In this document: positions 8,193 to 16,591 of the stretch, one piece after another
Numbering within the stretch: position 1 is the stretch's first letter
Layout of the letters: every line of letters starts with the position of its first letter
Origin: Amycolatopsis acididurans
GTDB lineage: Bacteria; Actinomycetota; Actinomycetes; Mycobacteriales; Pseudonocardiaceae
Length of the DNA stretch: 64,000 nucleotides
NCBI RefSeq assembly: GCF_012328925.1
Contig: NZ_JAAXLS010000001.1
Coordinates: 248,001-312,000, forward strand
Direction: 5' to 3'
The notes under the pieces: generated by a model
What the model was told of the DNA's origin: nothing
Database searches by the model: none
The model's input: only the letters and a program-made list of their open reading frames with translations
Position numbers and translations under genes: made by a program

Positions 8193-8417
8193 GAAAATTA
8201 CCGATTTTGATATAGCAAATTATCTGTTATGAAAATGTTCTTACCAGCGGGTTTCGGAGCCGCCATTTCTCGTTGCGAGTAGGTGCTCACTCTGCTAGCT
8301 TGAAGTGCCTGGTAGTCCGGTATACGGACTGCGAAGATCGATATTTCTCCCGCTCAATAACCGCAATTCGGCCACGTCTGTCCGCTCACTTCAATGACGA
8401 TGCGTTCGGAGGACCTC
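8193..8417. other. AT-rich intergenic region upstream of the MFS gene
   Basis: About 225 bp with no convincing gene. Positions 8195-8245 are conspicuously AT-rich against the surrounding GC-rich DNA. The region holds the inverted repeat listed at 8314-8330 and a possible -35 TTGAAG at 8300-8305. No terminator hairpin for the upstream operon is obvious. Confidence 0.6.
8314..8330. promoter_or_regulatory. Inverted repeat AGTCCG-N5-CGGACT upstream of the MFS gene
   Basis: Perfect 6-bp arms with spacer GTATA, 88-104 bp before the GTG start. The right side overlaps TATACG at 8321-8326, a possible -10 element, 15 bp after TTGAAG. The arrangement fits repressor control of the transporter. Confidence 0.5.
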
Positions 8418-9908
8418 GTGAGCTCGACCGTCCCCGCCCCCGCCGGTTCCGGCGCTTTCGGCAACGCCGGCTGGACGCCACGGCTGGTGTTGTCCGTGAT
8501 CTCGATACTGTGTCTCGTCGAGGCCGTGGCATTCGCCTACGTCGGCACCACCACCGCGCTGCCGAAGATCATCGAGCATTTCCACACCACACAGGCCGGA
8601 TGGCTGCTGACGGCGTACGCGCTCGTCGGCGCGGCCTCGGCCCCGCTGTTCGGCAAGCTGGCCGATCTCCACGGTAAGCGGCGCATGATGCTGATCGCGA
8701 TCGGGCTGGCCGCGGCCGGCGACATCCTCGCGGCCGTCGCGCCCGCGTTCTGGATGATGGTGCTCGGCCAGGTGCTGCACGGCTGCGTCTCCGCGTGCCT
8801 GTACCTGGGCTACTCGCTGATGCGCGACACCTATCCCCGCAGGATCGTCCCGTTCGGCGCCAGCGTGTCGATGACGGGCGCCGGGATCCTCTCGGTCGGC
8901 GCGCCGTTCCTGATCGGTGTCCTCATCGACAACTTCGGCTTCCGGTCGGTGTACGTGTTCGACCTCGCCTGGCTCGTGGTGATGGCGGTGATCGTCATGG
9001 CGACCACGCCGGAGACGAGCCTGCGCCGCCGGGCGCGGCTGGACATCGCCGGCTCGGTGCTGCTCGCCGGCGGCCTGACCCTGGTCCTGCTCGGAATCAG
9101 CATGGGCGACGAATGGGGCTGGTCCTCGGCCGGAGTGCTCGGCTCGCTCGTCGGCGGCCTCGTGGTGCTCGCGGTGTACGTGGTGCTGGCACTGCGGATC
9201 CGCGAACCGGTACTCGACCTGCGGGTGCTCGTCCGGCGCACGATCCTGTTCGGTGTGCTGGCCGGTGGCGTCGCCTACGGCCTGAACCCCATGAACCAGA
9301 CGCTGCTGGCCTTGCTGTCGATGACTCCGCAGCAGCTCGGGCAGACCTACGGCCTGGGTTTCTCGGCGACGAAGTACGCGCTCATCACCGGCCCGATGTC
9401 GCTCGGCAGTGTGCTCGCGGGCCTGGCCGTCGGCCTGCTGGTCCGGCGGACCGGCGCACGGCTGATGATGTACGCCGGGCTGCTGCTCTTCGTCGCCGGG
9501 GCGCTGTTCTTGATGACGCAGCACGACACCTACGGCAAGGTCCTCACCGGCGCGGTCATTCTCGGTGTCGGCACCGGTTTCTCGCTGGCCGCGATGCCGA
9601 ACCTCATCATCGCGGGCGCGCCCGCCGAGCAGCAGGGCTCGATGTCCTCGGCCGGTGAGCTCAGTGCCGGCCTGATCGGCGCGATCACGCCGATCGTGGC
9701 CTTCGCGATCATGACGCCGAGCGCGATCTCCCCGGTGCCCGGCGTGCTGATCTACTCCGATTCCGGGATCACGACCAGCCTGCTGGTCTCGGCGTGCATC
9801 GCCGCGGCCACGCTGGTCGCCGAGGTGCTGTTCCTGCGGCCCCGTGCGGAAACACCGCTCGAGGCGGGCGAACTGGCACCGGCGCCCGAGCGCGCGACTC
9901 CGGCGTAG
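8418..9908 (+). CDS. MFS transporter, DHA2 (14-helix EmrB/QacA) type, 496 aa
   Basis: Polytopic membrane protein with the MFS motif between helices 2 and 3 (FGKLADLHGKRR) and a helix-5 motif region (GAGILSVGAPFLIGVLID). Length and hydrophobic-segment count fit the 14-helix drug:H+ antiporter group. GTG 8418 is preferred because GGAGGA is at 8408-8413; an in-frame ATG at 8394 is the alternative. The gene stands alone, flanked by its own upstream inverted repeat and a strong downstream hairpin. It probably exports a toxic substrate or intermediate, or imports an acid; the direction is not visible in the sequence. Confidence 0.87.
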   Translation: MSSTVPAPAGSGAFGNAGWTPRLVLSVISILCLVEAVAFAYVGTTTALPKIIEHFHTTQAGWLLTAYALVGAASAPLFGKLADLHGKRRMMLIAIGLAAAGDILAAVAPAFWMMVLGQVLHGCVSACLYLGYSLMRDTYPRRIVPFGASVSMTGAGILSVGAPFLIGVLIDNFGFRSVYVFDLAWLVVMAVIVMATTPETSLRRRARLDIAGSVLLAGGLTLVLLGISMGDEWGWSSAGVLGSLVGGLVVLAVYVVLALRIREPVLDLRVLVRRTILFGVLAGGVAYGLNPMNQTLLALLSMTPQQLGQTYGLGFSATKYALITGPMSLGSVLAGLAVGLLVRRTGARLMMYAGLLLFVAGALFLMTQHDTYGKVLTGAVILGVGTGFSLAAMPNLIIAGAPAEQQGSMSSAGELSAGLIGAITPIVAFAIMTPSAISPVPGVLIYSDSGITTSLLVSACIAAATLVAEVLFLRPRAETPLEAGELAPAPERATPA

Positions 9909-9920
9909 CGCCGTGGAAGA

Positions 9921-9950
9921 CGGCCGGCCGCCTCGCGAGGCGGCCGGCCG
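9921..9950. terminator. Convergent terminator hairpin
   Basis: A perfect 30-nt palindrome with 15-bp arms (left arm CGGCCGGCCGCCTCG) lies 12 bp past the MFS stop and 6 bp before the end of the convergent ACAD gene. It can serve both strands; CCTTTCTC follows on the plus side. Confidence 0.8.
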
Positions 9951-9956
9951 CCTTTC

Positions 9957-10733
9957 TCACAGGTGCACGAGCCGGGGCGCGGTGCCGCGCTGCCGCAGCA
10001 GCGCGCCGGCCTCGCGGGTCAGATCCCTTGTGCTGCCGAGTAAGCCGTCGAGCACCAGCGCGCGCCGGACGTGCCGGTGCAGCGAGTGTTCGGCGGTGAA
10101 ACCGATACCGCCCATGACTTGCTGGCAGTGCCGCGCCGCGGCGATCGCGGCAGTGCCGGCGGCGGCCTTGGCCAGCAGTGCGGACAGCTCGTCGGTCGCC
10201 GCGGCCAGTGTCGCCTCCGCGCCCTCGATCGCCACCAGCGTCTCGGCGAGCCGGTGCCGCACGGCCTGGAAGGAGGCGATCGGCCGTCCGAATTGGATAC
10301 GGTCGAGCGCGTGCGTCCTTGCCAGCTCGAGCATCGCGCGCGCGGTTCCGGCGAGCCACCAGCCGACGGCGAGCCGTCCGTGGGTCATCGGGATGGCGTC
10401 GCCGGAGGGTACGGGGCGCAGCGGCAGTTCCTCGTCCAGCGCGCCGCCGCCGGTCGCGGAGCGTTCCCACAGCACCCAGCGCCCGCCCGTGTAGGGCAAC
10501 GGCACGGCCCCGCCGACGGGCCGTCCCGCGGCGTGCAGGATGACGTCGTTGACCAGGCCGGCGTGCGAGCCCGTCTCGCCGAGCAGCCGGAACACCGTCG
10601 GGATCGCGACGTCCGGCAGTTCGGTGAGCAGGTCGGCCCAGCCCAGCTCGCTCAGCGCGGATTCCAGATCCGGCGCCTCGACCATCGTCTTGTGGAACGT
10701 GTCGGACAGCAGCTCCAGTTCGGCGGTGTCCAT
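9957..10733 (-). CDS. Short acyl-CoA dehydrogenase-like protein, 258 aa
   Basis: The C-terminal half matches acyl-CoA dehydrogenases: QFGRPIASFQAVRH (about residues 148-161), the helical segment after it, and CQQVMGGIGFT. About 120 residues usual in this family are missing and the N-terminal alpha domain is not recognisable. No Glu is evident at the usual base position. It starts one base after the stop of a full ACAD. Paired ACADs in actinobacterial steroid catabolism form alpha2beta2 enzymes, so this may be the non-catalytic partner of the 10735-11823 product. Operon order: decarboxylase-like, NTF2-like, ACAD, this gene. Confidence 0.8.
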   Translation of the reverse strand: MDTAELELLSDTFHKTMVEAPDLESALSELGWADLLTELPDVAIPTVFRLLGETGSHAGLVNDVILHAAGRPVGGAVPLPYTGGRWVLWERSATGGGALDEELPLRPVPSGDAIPMTHGRLAVGWWLAGTARAMLELARTHALDRIQFGRPIASFQAVRHRLAETLVAIEGAEATLAAATDELSALLAKAAAGTAAIAAARHCQQVMGGIGFTAEHSLHRHVRRALVLDGLLGSTRDLTREAGALLRQRGTAPRLVHL

Positions 10734-10734
10734 C

Positions 10735-11823
10735 TCACTCCTTACCCAGTCCCAGCAGGCGGCGCGCGATGATGTTGCGCTGGATTTCCCCGGTGCCGCC
10801 GTAGATCGTCGCGGCGCGCGAGTACAGGTATTCGGTGCGCCAGGAGGTGTCGTCGAGTTCGATCACGCCGGGCAGCAGATCCCGCGCCGTGTCGTACAGC
10901 TTCTGCTCCGCCGTGGCCAGCAGGACCTTGTCCACCGAGGTCTCCGGGCCCAGCGGCGCGCCTTCGGCCAGCCTGCGCTGGGTCGCGTGCGAGCGGCAGC
11001 GGATGGTGTGCAGCGCGAGGTAGGCCGCGCCCAGCGCCCCGTCGTCGCCGGCGCTCGCCTCGGTGGCGAGCCGGTCCAGACGCGTGTAGAGGTGGGCGAT
11101 CCGGTGCCAGAAACACGTCGAGCGTTCGTAGGGCAGCAGATCCATCGCGACCCGCCAGCCGTCGCCGGGGTTGCCGAGCATCCGGTCGCCGGGCACGACC
11201 ACGTCGTCGAAGAACACCTCGCAGAACTCGTCCCGCCCGTGCATCGCGCGCAGCGGCCGGACCGTGATCCCGGGGGTGTCCATGTCGGCGAAGAACGCGG
11301 TGATTCCGTCGTGCCCCGGCCCGGTGCGGGTGAGCAGGACGCAGCGGGCGGCGAACTGCGCGAGGCTGGTCCAGACCTTCTGGCCGGTGATGACCCAGTC
11401 GTCGCCGCGCCGGACCGCGCGCGTGCTCAGCGACGCGAGATCGCTGCCCGAGCCCGGTTCGGAAAAGCCCTGGCACCATTGCTCGGTGCCGTCGAGCAGC
11501 CGGGGAACCATGTCCGCGGCGAGTTCCGGCCGCGCGTGGGCGATCATCGTCGGAGCCAGCACCTCGACCATCGAGTAGATGCCGGGATCGGCCAGCTCGC
11601 GGCTGGTGACCTCCTCGCCGAGCACGGCGCGCAGCACCGCGGGGCCGCCCAGTCCGCCGACCTCGGCAGGCCAGCCGTAGCGCATCCAGCCCGCGTCGAA
11701 GAGCGCCCGGCGCACGCGGGCGAGCTGCGCGACCTCCGCTTGGAAGGACCCGCCGGGACCGGGGGAGAGGTCGTGCTCGGCGAGCCAGTCCCGCAGGCCC
11801 GCGCGGAACTCCTCGACGTTCAT
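10735..11823 (-). CDS. Acyl-CoA dehydrogenase, 362 aa
   Basis: Full-length ACAD. Visible motifs are GFSEPGSGSDLAS (the FAD/substrate loop between the N-terminal and beta domains), GDDWVITGQKVWTSLA, and the C-terminal IYGGTGEIQRNII. Start ATG 11823 overlaps the stop of the NTF2-like gene (ATGA); a longer open frame upstream is shadow. The base-bearing loop reads YGGT instead of YEGT, as in several actinobacterial heteromeric ACADs where the base lies elsewhere or on the partner. The adjacent short ACAD strengthens the heteromer idea. Confidence 0.88.
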   Translation of the reverse strand: MNVEEFRAGLRDWLAEHDLSPGPGGSFQAEVAQLARVRRALFDAGWMRYGWPAEVGGLGGPAVLRAVLGEEVTSRELADPGIYSMVEVLAPTMIAHARPELAADMVPRLLDGTEQWCQGFSEPGSGSDLASLSTRAVRRGDDWVITGQKVWTSLAQFAARCVLLTRTGPGHDGITAFFADMDTPGITVRPLRAMHGRDEFCEVFFDDVVVPGDRMLGNPGDGWRVAMDLLPYERSTCFWHRIAHLYTRLDRLATEASAGDDGALGAAYLALHTIRCRSHATQRRLAEGAPLGPETSVDKVLLATAEQKLYDTARDLLPGVIELDDTSWRTEYLYSRAATIYGGTGEIQRNIIARRLLGLGKE

Positions 11824-12236
11824 GAGCCGGGGCGCTGATAGGCGTGTGGCCGCCCGGAGTCGTGCGCGCCACTGCGCCGGATGAACGTCATCGCGCGCGT
11901 CCGCAGCCGCCAGCCGTCCGAGGTGCGCAGGTAGGTGTCGTTGTAGTAGCCGATCCGCAGGTCGTGGGTGGCGTGGTCGACGAAACACAGCGGCTGCGTG
12001 CCGGTCGCGGTGTCACCGTCCAGTTCCACGACGGGCGTGCCGGTCATGAACAGGCCCTTGGGTGCGGCCTCGACCAGCGCGGGGAACTCCTCCAGCGGAT
12101 AGGTGTCGCCGAACGCGCTGTAGGTGCCGTCGGGGGTGAACACCGCGATCAGCCCGTCGATGTCGCCGCGCGTGATGGTGACCGCGTAGCGGGCGAGCAG
12201 CTGGCCGATCTCGACCAGATCGTCAGTCTCGGCCAT
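11820..12236 (-). CDS. SnoaL/NTF2-like protein, 138 aa
   Basis: Small cone-shaped-barrel protein of the SnoaL-like family: IGQLLARYAVTITRGDIDG at the N-terminus, then FTPDGTYSAFG, and a C-terminal strand pair ending RTRAMTFIRR. Such proteins act as ketosteroid-isomerase-like isomerases, cyclases or dehydratases, or as small dioxygenase-type subunits. No catalytic residue can be assigned with confidence. It starts at ATG 12236, overlaps the preceding gene by 14 bp and overlaps the following ACAD start by 4 bp. Its place between a decarboxylase-fold protein and two ACADs suggests it handles a ring-derived CoA ester. Confidence 0.78.
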   Translation of the reverse strand: MAETDDLVEIGQLLARYAVTITRGDIDGLIAVFTPDGTYSAFGDTYPLEEFPALVEAAPKGLFMTGTPVVELDGDTATGTQPLCFVDHATHDLRIGYYNDTYLRTSDGWRLRTRAMTFIRRSGAHDSGRPHAYQRPGS

Positions 12237-12771
12237 GGGAGGTGCCTTCCTGTGCCGGATCGATGCCGAAGGTGTTGAACGCCATGGCCATCGTGGTGTA
12301 GCCGCCGATGGTGAAGACGAGGTCCATGCGCTGCCGCTCGTCCAGGTGCCTGCCGAGCATCCTCCACGTGGCGTCCGAGACGGTCGAGTCGTCGTTCAGC
12401 TCGTCGACGGCGGCGAGCACGGCGGTGTCCAGTTCGCGCGAGGCCCGGCCGCGGCCGGCTTCCTCGATCTCGGCGCCGGACAGGCCCAACTCGGCGGCCG
12501 CCTTCACGTGGTGCGCCCATTCGTAGGCGCAGTCGCAGCGGCTCGCGACCCGCAGGATCGCCAGCTCGCGCACGCGGGGCGGCAGCGTGGAGTAGGCGAG
12601 CAGATAGGTGCTGAAGGTCAGAAACGCCTTCGCCAGCTTGGGATGGCGGACCATTGTCGACAACGCGACACCGGCGCCGTCGGGGTTCTGCCTGCTGCGT
12701 GGCACGAGACCGGCGAGTGCCGCGCGCGCCGGATCGTCCCACTCCTCGGCGGGCAGCGGTGGCAGCCGCAT
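12223..12771 (-). CDS. Carboxymuconolactone decarboxylase (CMD/AhpD-like) family protein, 182 aa
   Basis: Contains LRVASRCDCAYEWAHHVKAA (about residues 69-88), the conserved CMD-family helix with Glu, Cys and His near the active site, and GYTTMAMAFNTF near the C-terminus. The length fits single-domain members. Members include gamma-carboxymuconolactone decarboxylases and peroxidase-like AhpD proteins; many family members in lipid clusters are uncharacterised. The start ATG 12771 has GGGAGGAG just upstream. It heads a four-gene minus-strand operon, and a GAGAAT dyad lies 21-37 bp upstream of the ATG, very close to the ribosome site, consistent with repression. Confidence 0.83.
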   Translation of the reverse strand: MRLPPLPAEEWDDPARAALAGLVPRSRQNPDGAGVALSTMVRHPKLAKAFLTFSTYLLAYSTLPPRVRELAILRVASRCDCAYEWAHHVKAAAELGLSGAEIEEAGRGRASRELDTAVLAAVDELNDDSTVSDATWRMLGRHLDERQRMDLVFTIGGYTTMAMAFNTFGIDPAQEGTSHGRD

Positions 12772-12791
12772 GGGTTCTCCTCCCGAGCGAT

Positions 12792-12808
12792 GGAGAATGA
12801 CGTTCTCC
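12792..12808. promoter_or_regulatory. GAGAAT-GAC-GTTCTC dyad (operator candidate)
   Basis: GGAGAATGACGTTCTCC, a 7-3-7 dyad with one mismatch, 21 bp upstream of the CMD-family start. It is the same word family as the perfect copies at 2519 and 41522. Confidence 0.7.
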
Positions 12809-12940
12809 AGGCTTGCGTGCCAGGTTTTCACGTGGGGACGGTGCTCGTCAATTCCCGGACCACGCCATCCGTGCGCCGGGCGCCCTGTCGCTGGCCGCAC
12901 TGCGCTGCTGGGTCGCGTTTCCCGACCATATGCGAGGTTG

Positions 12941-12959
12941 ATTCTCTCTCTGAGAGAAG
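12941..12959. promoter_or_regulatory. ATTCTC-N7-GAGAAG element (operator-like)
   Basis: Half-sites in outward order with a 7-bp spacer, the same arrangement as at 39925-39943. It also contains TTCTCT-N5-AGAGAA. It lies 48-66 bp upstream of the plus-strand operon that begins at 13007. Confidence 0.5.
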
Positions 12960-13006
12960 ATAGTTTCCTGTTAGTGAGAGCACGGCGCGCGAGAGGACCA
13001 TCGAGT

Positions 13007-13324
13007 ATGAGCTCACCAGCAACCATCCTCAAACCCGGTGACCAGCTCGCCAGCACGGTCTGCGCCACCAAGGTGGTCGTCGTGCGCGCTCCGGCGGAGG
13101 GCCGGCCGGTGATCACCTGCGGAGGCAGTCCGATGGTGCCCGCGAGTACCGCGAAACCCGCGCCCGGTGGCGATTCCGGTACCCAGACCCTGATCGGGAA
13201 GCGCTACGTCGACGCGGACGGGACCGTGGAACTGCTGTGCACCTCGTCCGGTTCCGGGGAGCTGGCCTGCGACGGAGCGCCGATGACCGTCAAATCCGCG
13301 AAACCGCTGCCCGCGTCCGACTGA
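13007..13324 (+). CDS. Small protein with two C...C[GD]G[SA]PM motifs, 105 aa
   Basis: Family not recognised. The protein has an internal two-fold pattern: C19 then C38-G-G-S-P-M, and C78 then C88-D-G-A-P-M. Each pair bounds a beta-rich segment, so it may be two rubredoxin-like or zinc-ribbon-like hairpins, or four Cys binding one metal. No signal peptide or membrane helix is present. ATG 13007 has AGAGGA at 12992-12997. It is the first gene of an eight-gene catabolic operon, 12 bp before an amidohydrolase, suggesting a chaperone, electron-carrier or subunit role for that enzyme. Confidence 0.72.
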   Translation: MSSPATILKPGDQLASTVCATKVVVVRAPAEGRPVITCGGSPMVPASTAKPAPGGDSGTQTLIGKRYVDADGTVELLCTSSGSGELACDGAPMTVKSAKPLPASD

Positions 13325-13336
13325 AGGGGAATCCTC

Positions 13337-14632
13337 ATGCACCGCGACGACATGATCCTGATCAGCGTCGACGACCACATCATCGAACCGCCCGACATGT
13401 TCGTGAACCACCTGTCCGAGAAATACCGCAAGGACGCCCCGCAGCTGGTGCACCAGGACGACGGCACCGACGTCTGGAAGTTCCGCGAGACGGTGATCCC
13501 GAACGCGGCGCTGAACGCGGTGGCCGGCCGTCCCAAGGAGGAATACGGCATGGAGCCGCAGGGCCTGGACGAGATCCGGCCCGGCTGCTACGACGTGCAC
13601 GAGCGGGTCAAGGACATGAACGCCGGCGGCATGCTCGCGTCGATGAACTTCTCCTCGTTCCCCGGCTTTTCGGCCCGGCTGTTCGCCACCGAGGACTCGG
13701 ACTTCTCGCTCGCGCTCGTGCGCGCCTACAACGACTGGCACATCGACGAGTGGTGCGGCGCCTACCCCGGCCGGTTCATCCCGATGGCGCTGCCCGCGAT
13801 CTGGGACGCCGAACTGTGCGCCGAGGAGGTGCGCCGGGTGGCGAAGAAGGGCTGCCACTCGCTGAGCTTCACCGAGAACCCCGCCGCTTTGGGCTACCCG
13901 AGCTTCCACGACGAGTACTGGAACCCGCTGTGGAAGGCCGTCTGCGACACCGACACCGTCGTGTCCATCCACATTGGATCCTCCGGCAGGCTGACCGTGC
14001 CCGCGGTGGACTCGCCGCCGGACGTGATGATCACCCTGCAGCCGATGAACATCGTCTCGGCCGCGGCGGACCTGCTGTGGTCGCGGGTGATCAAGGAGTA
14101 CCCGGACATCAAGATCGCGCTGTCGGAGGGTGGCACCGGCTGGATTCCGTACTTCCTCGAACGCGTCGACCGGACCTTCGAGATGCACGCGACGTGGACC
14201 CTGCAGGACTTCGGCGGCAAACTGCCCAGCGAGGTCTTCCGCGAGCACTTCCTGACCTGCTTCATCTCCGACCCGCTCGGCGTGAAGCTGCGCCACGAGA
14301 TCGGCATCGACAACATCTGCTGGGAGGCCGACTACCCGCACAGCGACTCGATGTGGCCGGGCGCGCCGGAGGAGCTCGGCGCGGTGCTGGAACGCGAGCA
14401 GGTGCCCGACGACGAGATCAACAAGATGACCCACGAGAACGCGATGCGCTGGTACTCCTTCGAACCGTTCAAGCACATCCCGAAGGACCAGGCGACCGTG
14501 GGCGCGCTGCGCAAGGCGGCGGCGGGGCACGACGTGTCCGTCCGGTCGCGCAGCCACCGCGTCATCGACCCGTCGGAGAAGCTCGAGGGCTACCGCCAGC
14601 GGGCGCGCCGCGCCGTCGCCGCGGCCAAGTGA
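13337..14632 (+). CDS. Amidohydrolase_2/ACMSD-like TIM-barrel enzyme, 431 aa
   Basis: Begins ILISVDDHIIEPPDMF, the D-x-H-x-x-E first metal motif of the amidohydrolase-related (ACMSD-like) family. Later metal or active-site regions are SIHIGSSG (about residue 209) and EADYPHSDSMWPG (about residue 332), whose Asp is the conserved final ligand. Family members decarboxylate or hydrolyse C-C or C-O bonds. The length is normal for actinobacterial members. It starts at ATG 13337 with GAAGGGGA upstream. In this operon it precedes ACAD, SDR, CoA-transferase, hydratase and thiolase genes, so it may open or decarboxylate a ring-derived CoA ester. Confidence 0.85.
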   Translation: MHRDDMILISVDDHIIEPPDMFVNHLSEKYRKDAPQLVHQDDGTDVWKFRETVIPNAALNAVAGRPKEEYGMEPQGLDEIRPGCYDVHERVKDMNAGGMLASMNFSSFPGFSARLFATEDSDFSLALVRAYNDWHIDEWCGAYPGRFIPMALPAIWDAELCAEEVRRVAKKGCHSLSFTENPAALGYPSFHDEYWNPLWKAVCDTDTVVSIHIGSSGRLTVPAVDSPPDVMITLQPMNIVSAAADLLWSRVIKEYPDIKIALSEGGTGWIPYFLERVDRTFEMHATWTLQDFGGKLPSEVFREHFLTCFISDPLGVKLRHEIGIDNICWEADYPHSDSMWPGAPEELGAVLEREQVPDDEINKMTHENAMRWYSFEPFKHIPKDQATVGALRKAAAGHDVSVRSRSHRVIDPSEKLEGYRQRARRAVAAAK

Positions 14633-14669
14633 GCTGTGCGGAGGGTGCCGTGCGTGGAGGTGACAGGCG

Positions 14670-15836
14670 GTGGACTTCGAGCTGACCGAGGACCAGCGGG
14701 CCGTCCGGGAAGGAGTGGCGGGTCTGGTCCGCAAGTTCGACGACCAGTACTGGCTGGAGAAGGACCAGGCGCACGAGTTCCCCGCCGAGTTCTACGACGC
14801 CATCGCCAAGGGCGGCTGGCTCGGCATCACGATTCCCGAGGCCTACGGCGGGCACGGGCTGGGCATCACCGAGGCCACGCTGCTGGCGGAGGAGGTCGCC
14901 CGCTCGGGCGGCGGGATGAACGCGGCCAGTTCGATCCACATGTCGATCTTCGGCATGCACCCCGTGGTGGTGCACGGTTCCGCTGAGCTCAAGGCACGGA
15001 CCCTGCCCAGGATCGCGGCCGGCGACCTGCACGTCTGTTTCGGCGTCACCGAACCGGGCGCCGGCCTGGACACCGCGCGGATCACGACCTTCGCCCGGCG
15101 CGAGGGCGACCGGTACGTCGTCGACGGCCGCAAGGTGTGGATCTCCAAGGCGATGGAGTCGGAGAAGATCCTCCTGCTGACCCGCACCACGCGGTACGAG
15201 GACGTGACCCGCAAGACCGACGGCATGACGCTGTTCCTGACCGACCTCGACCGCGACAAGGTCGACATCCGGCCGATCCCGAAGATGGGCCGCAACGCCG
15301 TCACCTCCAACGAGCTGTTCATCGACGGGCTGGAGATCCCGGTCGAGGACCGGGTGGGGGAGGAGGGCGAAGGGTTCTCCTACCTGCTGGACGGGCTCAA
15401 TCCCGAGCGGATGCTGATCGCGGCGGAGGCGCTGGGCATCGGCAGGGTCGCGCTGGAGCGGGCCGTGCGCTACGGCGGCGAGCGTGAGGTGTTCGGCCGC
15501 CCGATCGGGATGAACCAGGGCATCCAGTTCCCGCTCGCCGACGCGCTGGCCCGGCTCGACGCGGCGGAACTGGTGCTGCGCAAGGCGACCTGGCGCTACG
15601 ACCGGGGTGAGCCGTGCGGGCGCGAGGCCAACACCGCGAAGTACCTGTGCGCCGACGCGGGTTTCGCCGCCGCCGACCGGGCGCTGCAGACCCATGGCGG
15701 GATGGGCTACTCCGAGGAATACCACGTGGCCCGTTACTTCCGTGAGGCGCGGCTGATGCGGATCGCGCCGGTCAGCCAGGAAATGGTGCTGAACTACCTG
15801 GGATCGCACGTACTGGGCATGCCGAGGAGCTACTGA
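14670..15836 (+). CDS. Acyl-CoA dehydrogenase, 388 aa
   Basis: Full-length ACAD: FELTEDQRAVREGVAG at the N-terminus, CFGVTEPGAGLDT in the central loop, DGRKVWISKAM in the beta domain and HGGMGYSEEYHVARYFREAR toward the C-terminus. The C-terminal segment RIAPVSQEMVLNYLG replaces the usual YEGT loop, as in a known subset of ACADs. It starts at GTG 14670 with GGAGGTG upstream. The stop overlaps the ATG of the next SDR (TGATG), so translation is coupled. It introduces the alpha,beta double bond of an acyl-CoA. Confidence 0.9.
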   Translation: MDFELTEDQRAVREGVAGLVRKFDDQYWLEKDQAHEFPAEFYDAIAKGGWLGITIPEAYGGHGLGITEATLLAEEVARSGGGMNAASSIHMSIFGMHPVVVHGSAELKARTLPRIAAGDLHVCFGVTEPGAGLDTARITTFARREGDRYVVDGRKVWISKAMESEKILLLTRTTRYEDVTRKTDGMTLFLTDLDRDKVDIRPIPKMGRNAVTSNELFIDGLEIPVEDRVGEEGEGFSYLLDGLNPERMLIAAEALGIGRVALERAVRYGGEREVFGRPIGMNQGIQFPLADALARLDAAELVLRKATWRYDRGEPCGREANTAKYLCADAGFAAADRALQTHGGMGYSEEYHVARYFREARLMRIAPVSQEMVLNYLGSHVLGMPRSY

Positions 15837-16591
15837 TGGGCCTGTTCGATCTCACCGGGCGCTCGGCGCTGGTGACCGGGGCCGCGGGCGGGATCGGTTC
15901 CGCCGTCGCCACGGCGCTGGCAGGCGCGGGCGCGGCCGTGCTGGTCACCGACGTGGACGGGGACGCGGCGGTGCGGGTCGCGGAGACGATCTCGGCGGGC
16001 GGCGGGAAGGCCGAGGGCGCCGCGCTGGACGTGGCGGACCCGGCATCGGCGGCCGAAGCGGCGGAACGGGCGGCCGCGCTGGCCGGCGGGCGGCTGCACA
16101 TACTGGTGAACAACGCCGGGGTCACCGCGCCCGCGATGTTCGCCGACCTCGACGAGGAGAACTTCCGGCGGTTGCTGGACATCCACGTGCTGGGCACGTT
16201 CCGGTGCGCACAGGCGGCGCTGCCGTTGCTGCCGGCCGACGGCACCGGGCGGATCATCAACGTCACGTCCTCGGCGGGTATCACCGGCACGCTCGGCCAG
16301 GTCAACTACTCGGCCGCGAAGGCGGGCATCATCGGGGTCACCAAATCGCTCGCCCGCGAGCTGGCCCGCAAGAACATCCTGGTCAACGCGCTCGCCCCGC
16401 TCGCGGCCACCCCGATGACGGAAACGATCCGCACCAACGAGAAGTTCGCCGCGCAGATGCTCGCCCGCATCCCGCTGCGCCGCTGGGCCGAGCCCGAGGA
16501 GGTCGCGGGCGCGTTCGTGTTCCTCGCCTCCGACGCCGCGTCGTTCATCACCGGCCAGGTGCTCCCGGTGGACGGCGGAATGGTGATGTGA
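15836..16591 (+). CDS. SDR (3-oxoacyl-ACP reductase/hydroxyacyl-CoA dehydrogenase-like), 251 aa
   Basis: Textbook classical SDR: TGAAGGIG at residues 14-21, NNAGV near residue 93, the catalytic Ser in VTSSAG and YSAAK near residue 157, and the C-terminal ITGQVLPVDGGM. Coupled on both sides by one-base overlaps (TGATG). Although it looks FabG-like, its place between ACAD and CoA-transferase genes suggests oxidation of a 3-hydroxyacyl-CoA and not fatty-acid synthesis. Confidence 0.88.
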   Translation: MGLFDLTGRSALVTGAAGGIGSAVATALAGAGAAVLVTDVDGDAAVRVAETISAGGGKAEGAALDVADPASAAEAAERAAALAGGRLHILVNNAGVTAPAMFADLDEENFRRLLDIHVLGTFRCAQAALPLLPADGTGRIINVTSSAGITGTLGQVNYSAAKAGIIGVTKSLARELARKNILVNALAPLAATPMTETIRTNEKFAAQMLARIPLRRWAEPEEVAGAFVFLASDAASFITGQVLPVDGGMVM

